Assembly: GCF_028622115.1 (NCBI RefSeq)
Contig: NZ_CP097263.1
Coordinates: forward strand, 4,588,001 to 4,652,000
Length of the DNA: 64,000 nucleotides
Direction: 5' to 3'
DNA from: Kutzneria chonburiensis
GTDB lineage: Bacteria; Actinomycetota; Actinomycetes; Mycobacteriales; Pseudonocardiaceae
The notes under the pieces were generated by a model. The model was not told the origin of the DNA and did no database searches. It worked only from the letters and a program-made list of their open reading frames with translations. Position 1 is the first letter of the stretch. The number at the start of each line of letters is the position of its first letter. The position numbers and the translations under genes were made by a program. This document shows positions 60,960 to 64,000 of the stretch, piece after piece.

Positions 60960-62306
60960 TCACCAGCCGACGGCGACCTCCAGCCACTGGGGGTTGCCGT
61001 GCGAGATGAACGAGGACTGGCCGGCGACGTCGTCGTACGGGAAGCCATAAGCCAGGTGGTTGATGGCGTGGTCGTGCCAGAACTTGGCGTAGTAGTTGCC
61101 GGGCGCGGACAGGTAGAACTGCGACGGGTCCTGCTGCTGGGACGACGGCAGCTGGGCGGTGTGGCGGTTCAGCGCGGCGCACATGTTCGGGTTGGACGCC
61201 ATGGAGTTGGCGCAGCCGAAGATGTACTGCGTGGTTTCGTTCACGCCGACGGACTGGGCGTAGGCGGTGAAGTAGTTGGCGTACTGGCCACCGGGCTGGA
61301 AGGCGGCGGCGCTGCCGGGCGCCGGGATCCGGTACGGCGACTGGATCTGGGCCAGCTGCTTGAACTCGGTCGGCACCTCGTTGGTGAACTTCTGGAAGGT
61401 GGTCGCCCGATCCTCCTGGAAGGTCTGGTAGTCCTCGCCGACCTGGACGTCATAGCCGTCGTGTGCGTGCAGGCGCATGGCCAGCTTGAGCCCGAACGCG
61501 TCGACGCGGGTGGTGTTGCCGTTGAAGACCGAGGCCCCGACCGTGAACTCGATGAAGTCGTAGTACTGGCTGTTGGGCGCGCCGAGGTAGAAGTACATGC
61601 GTCCGGCGGAGTTCGCGGGCATGTCGAGGTAGGGCTGCTCGGCGATGGAGTGGGTCTGCCCGTTGAAGCTCCAGTACACCTGACTGTCCGGGTACTTGCC
61701 GTTGGTGCGGTTGAGGATCTTCACCTCGACCACGTTGTGCGCGGCCGGAATCGTGCTGGTGTCGCCCCAGAACGAGTCGGGCGGCGCGCCGGTCCCGCCG
61801 CCGGGGTTGGACCCGCCGCCGGTGCCGTAGACCTGGAACTCCCACAGCGAGTAGCCGTACGGGGTGGCGCGTTGCGTGCCGAGCATGCGCACGTAGCGGC
61901 CGGAACCCGCCATGTTGAGCGTCTGCACGCCACCGGTGCCGGTGGTGGTGCTGTAGATGGTGGTCCAGTTGGCGTTGTCGCTGGACGTCTGGATCTGGAA
62001 CGCCTTGGCGTAGGCGGCTTCCCAGTTCAGCACGACCTGGCTGACGGTGGCCGCGCCACCGAGGTCGACCTCCAGCCACTGCGGGTCGCTGAAGGCGGAC
62101 GACCAGCGGGTGCCAGTGTTGCCGTCAACCGCGTTCGCAGCGCCGAAACCGGCGTTCTCCGTGGACGACGAGGTGGCGGGCTTGCCTTGCGAGATCAGGG
62201 TTCCCGCAGCGTGTGCGGGTGCGATGCCGAGAAACGTGGCCGTGACGGCGACGGTGGCCAGCAGGGCGGCGCGAAGCCGCCGCCGCGGCGGTGCGGTGGT
62301 GGACAT
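60960..62306 (-). CDS. Secreted discoidin-domain beta-1,3-glucanase (GH64-like)
   Basis: 448 residues. Signal peptide of about 36 residues ending AHA; discoidin (F5/8 type C) domain about 37-160 (GKPATSSSTENAGFGAANAV, TRWSSAFSDPQ); Gly-rich linker; then a domain resembling GH64 thaumatin-like beta-1,3-glucanases about 180-448 (VEVKILNRTNGKYPDSQVYW, GRMYFYLG, TRVDAFGLKLAMRLH, HINHLAYGFPYDDVAGQSS near the end). The discoidin domain probably binds the glucan. ATG follows GGAGAGGGACC. Divergent from a GH16 glucanase with which it shares an operator. Confidence 0.78.
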   Translation of the reverse strand: MSTTAPPRRRLRAALLATVAVTATFLGIAPAHAAGTLISQGKPATSSSTENAGFGAANAVDGNTGTRWSSAFSDPQWLEVDLGGAATVSQVVLNWEAAYAKAFQIQTSSDNANWTTIYSTTTGTGGVQTLNMAGSGRYVRMLGTQRATPYGYSLWEFQVYGTGGGSNPGGGTGAPPDSFWGDTSTIPAAHNVVEVKILNRTNGKYPDSQVYWSFNGQTHSIAEQPYLDMPANSAGRMYFYLGAPNSQYYDFIEFTVGASVFNGNTTRVDAFGLKLAMRLHAHDGYDVQVGEDYQTFQEDRATTFQKFTNEVPTEFKQLAQIQSPYRIPAPGSAAAFQPGGQYANYFTAYAQSVGVNETTQYIFGCANSMASNPNMCAALNRHTAQLPSSQQQDPSQFYLSAPGNYYAKFWHDHAINHLAYGFPYDDVAGQSSFISHGNPQWLEVAVGW

Positions 62307-62337
62307 GGTCCCTCTCCAGAGCCGGCAGGGGCAGGGG

Positions 62338-62461
62338 GAGAGCGCTCTCAAGGGGCAGGCTCATATGATTTCCGGCAGATGTCAAGGATGTTGACGCATC
62401 TGGCGGCACACCCCTTGACGTCAACGGAATCGAGGGAGATGCTTCCGGTGAGAGCGCTCTC
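62338..62461. promoter_or_regulatory. Two GAGAGCGCTCTC operators between divergent glucanase genes
   Basis: Exact 12-bp palindromes at 62338-62349 and 62450-62461, one near each gene. They resemble LacI-family (CebR-like) sites with a central GAGCGCTC. A TTGACGTCAA word (62415-62424) offers a -35 on both strands, and TTGACA lies on the minus strand at 62385-62380. No regulator gene is adjacent. Confidence 0.75.
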
Positions 62462-62536
62462 GCAATCTCCCTGTTACCTGCCTAGGTGACGCCTCCCGCC
62501 AGATGCGGTCGCCCTGCCCGCCCGCAAGGAGTGCCC

Positions 62537-64000
62537 ATGTCGATCAGGGACAAGTGCGCGCGCCTGGTCCGCTCGCCCGGACGGCTCGCCACCGGCCTGC
62601 TCGCGTTGACCCTGACAGCAGCCGGCGCGATCGGAATGACCGCGCCCACCACCGTGGCGGCCGCCGTCGCGCAGCCCGCCGCGGTGCCCGCGCCACCCGC
62701 GGGATTCACCACCACCTGGAGCGACGACTTCACCGGCGCCGCGAACACCGGCCTGGACACCGGAACCTGGCGCTACGACGCCGGTCCCGGCTCCAGCTTC
62801 GGCACCGGCGAGATCGAGACGACCACCACCAGCACCGACAACGTCTACCACGACGGCGCCGGCCACCTCGTGCTCAAGGCGCTGCACTCGGGCAGCGATC
62901 CCAACGCCGGCTGGACATCCGGCCGGGTCGAGACCCAGGCCGACGGCTTCGGCGCGCAGCCCGGCGGCGTCGTGCGGATCCAGGCGTCCATCCAGCAGCC
63001 CAACCTGTCCACCGCCAACGGCGCCGGTTACTGGCCGGCATTCTGGATGTTGGGCGCGCCGCTGCGGATCGGCCAGGTGTGGCCCGGTTCCGGCGAGGTC
63101 GACATCCTCGAGGACATCAACGGCCGCAGCTCGCTGTTCGGCACGCTGCACTGCGGCGTGAGCCCGGGCGGCCCGTGCAACGAGGGCACCGGCATCGGCA
63201 GCGGCGAACGCGCCTGCGGCGGCTGCCAGACCGGGTACCACACCTACGCCGTCGAGCTCGACCGCTCCACCTCGCCCGAGCAGATCCGGTGGTACCTCGA
63301 CGGAACGCAGTACTTCTCGTTGAACTCGACCCAGGTCGACGCCACCACCTGGGCCAATGCCGTCGACCACAGCTTCTTCATCATCTTCGACCTGGCCATC
63401 GGCGGCGCCTTCCCGGCCGCGTTCGGCGGCGGCCCCAACGCCGCCACCGCCTCCGGCGGGTCGCTGAACGTCGACTACGTGGCCGTGTACAACAAGAATC
63501 CCGACTACGGCACGAACATCGCCCAGGGCAAGCCCACCACCGCGTCGTCGACCGAGAGCGCGCAGTTCCCGGCCTCCAACGCCACCGACGGCGACATCAC
63601 CACCCGGTGGTCGTCCGCGTTCAGCGACCCCCAGTCGATCCAGGTCGACCTCGGGCAGAACTACAACCTCACCCACGCCACCCTGACCTGGGAGGCCGCC
63701 GCCGCGTCGGCGTACCAGCTACAGACGTCGACCGACGGCAACAACTGGTCGACCGTATACACCAACAACAACTCCCCACAGGACATCCAGTCGACAGCGC
63801 TGTCGGCCACCGCCCGCTACGTCAAGGTCGTCGCCACCAGCCGGGCTTCCCAGTGGGGCGATTCCCTTTACGAGCTGGCACTGTACGGCTCGCCGACCTC
63901 CGGCGGCGGCACCGCGACCCTGCTGTCGCAGGAAAACCCGCCACCGCGTCGTCCACCGAGAACGCCAGTTTCGGCGCCGGCAACGCCGTTGACGGCAATC
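62537..64000 (+). CDS. Secreted GH16 beta-glucanase with discoidin domains, 3' end cut by window
   Basis: Open from ATG 62537 to the window end. N-terminal signal region of about 48 residues; GH16 catalytic domain about 55-315 with the active-site motif GEVDILEDING (nucleophile Glu about 187, acid/base Glu about 192) and the TWSDDFTG and GYWPAFWMLG motifs; then a discoidin domain about 328-455 (GKPTTASSTESAQFPASNAT). A second discoidin domain starts at about 63925 but is out of frame: a missing G at 63931-63932 would restore QGKPATASSTENASF. GH16 members cleave beta-1,3 or beta-1,3/1,4 glucans. RBS AAGGAG lies nine bases before the ATG. Confidence 0.85.
   Translation, partial: MSIRDKCARLVRSPGRLATGLLALTLTAAGAIGMTAPTTVAAAVAQPAAVPAPPAGFTTTWSDDFTGAANTGLDTGTWRYDAGPGSSFGTGEIETTTTSTDNVYHDGAGHLVLKALHSGSDPNAGWTSGRVETQADGFGAQPGGVVRIQASIQQPNLSTANGAGYWPAFWMLGAPLRIGQVWPGSGEVDILEDINGRSSLFGTLHCGVSPGGPCNEGTGIGSGERACGGCQTGYHTYAVELDRSTSPEQIRWYLDGTQYFSLNSTQVDATTWANAVDHSFFIIFDLAIGGAFPAAFGGGPNAATASGGSLNVDYVAVYNKNPDYGTNIAQGKPTTASSTESAQFPASNATDGDITTRWSSAFSDPQSIQVDLGQNYNLTHATLTWEAAAASAYQLQTSTDGNNWSTVYTNNNSPQDIQSTALSATARYVKVVATSRASQWGDSLYELALYGSPTSGGGTATLLSQENPPPRRPPRTPVSAPATPLTAI

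Overview
The window is about 64 kb of very GC-rich DNA. It has frequent GTG starts, tightly packed genes that overlap as ATGA or GTGA, leaderless-looking promoters, a SARP/AfsR-type regulator, and families typical of actinomycetes (GT87, PaaX, CGNR, SapA-like secreted proteins, GntR/LacI hybrid regulators). This points to a filamentous actinomycete, plausibly of the Pseudonocardiales; the genus is inference. No rRNA, tRNA or CRISPR array was seen.

Layout. 1-6.7 kb: end of an FtsX-type permease, a GT87 mannosyltransferase, an ankyrin protein behind a hairpin that hides its ribosome binding site, a divergent TetR/SRPBCC pair and an orphan response regulator. 6.9-26 kb: a divergent glycan-use locus. 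Leftward: ABC sugar importer, epimerase, ThuA-like protein, two Gfo/Idh oxidoreductases, a sugar isomerase and a decayed PurO-like gene. Rightward: GntR regulator, mannonate-dehydratase-like enzyme, GH38 alpha-mannosidase, DUF2264 protein and a large secreted beta-helix protein. 26-33 kb: DUF4041/GIY-YIG protein, a kinase-fold phosphotransferase, and a TetR-amidase-hydrolase-MFS operon. 33-40 kb: fused assimilatory nitrate reductase with a likely GlnR box, PadR plus membrane protein, a class V aminotransferase and a remnant of a DNA alkylation repair gene. 40-49 kb: PaaX regulator, an IS30 element, then a benzoyl-CoA epoxidation (Box) cluster and a class III aminotransferase. 49-51 kb: hydrolase divergent from a CGNR regulator. 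50.8-57.9 kb: nine tandem small secreted proteins of two families, divergent from a SARP regulator. 57.9-60.9 kb: two phosphoesterases, BON protein, nucleotidyltransferase and a frameshifted ATP-dependent DNA ligase. 61-64 kb: two divergent secreted glucanases sharing a LacI-type operator.

How the parts work together. Most blocks are regulator-plus-operon units with visible palindromic operators beside the regulator. The most unexpected signal crosses these units: a 19-bp palindrome, GTAACG-N7-CGTTAC, occurs eight times (five exact, three with one mismatch), mostly inside genes and sometimes forcing rare TTA codons. The nine-gene secreted array under a TTA-containing SARP gene is the strongest candidate for an undescribed functional system.
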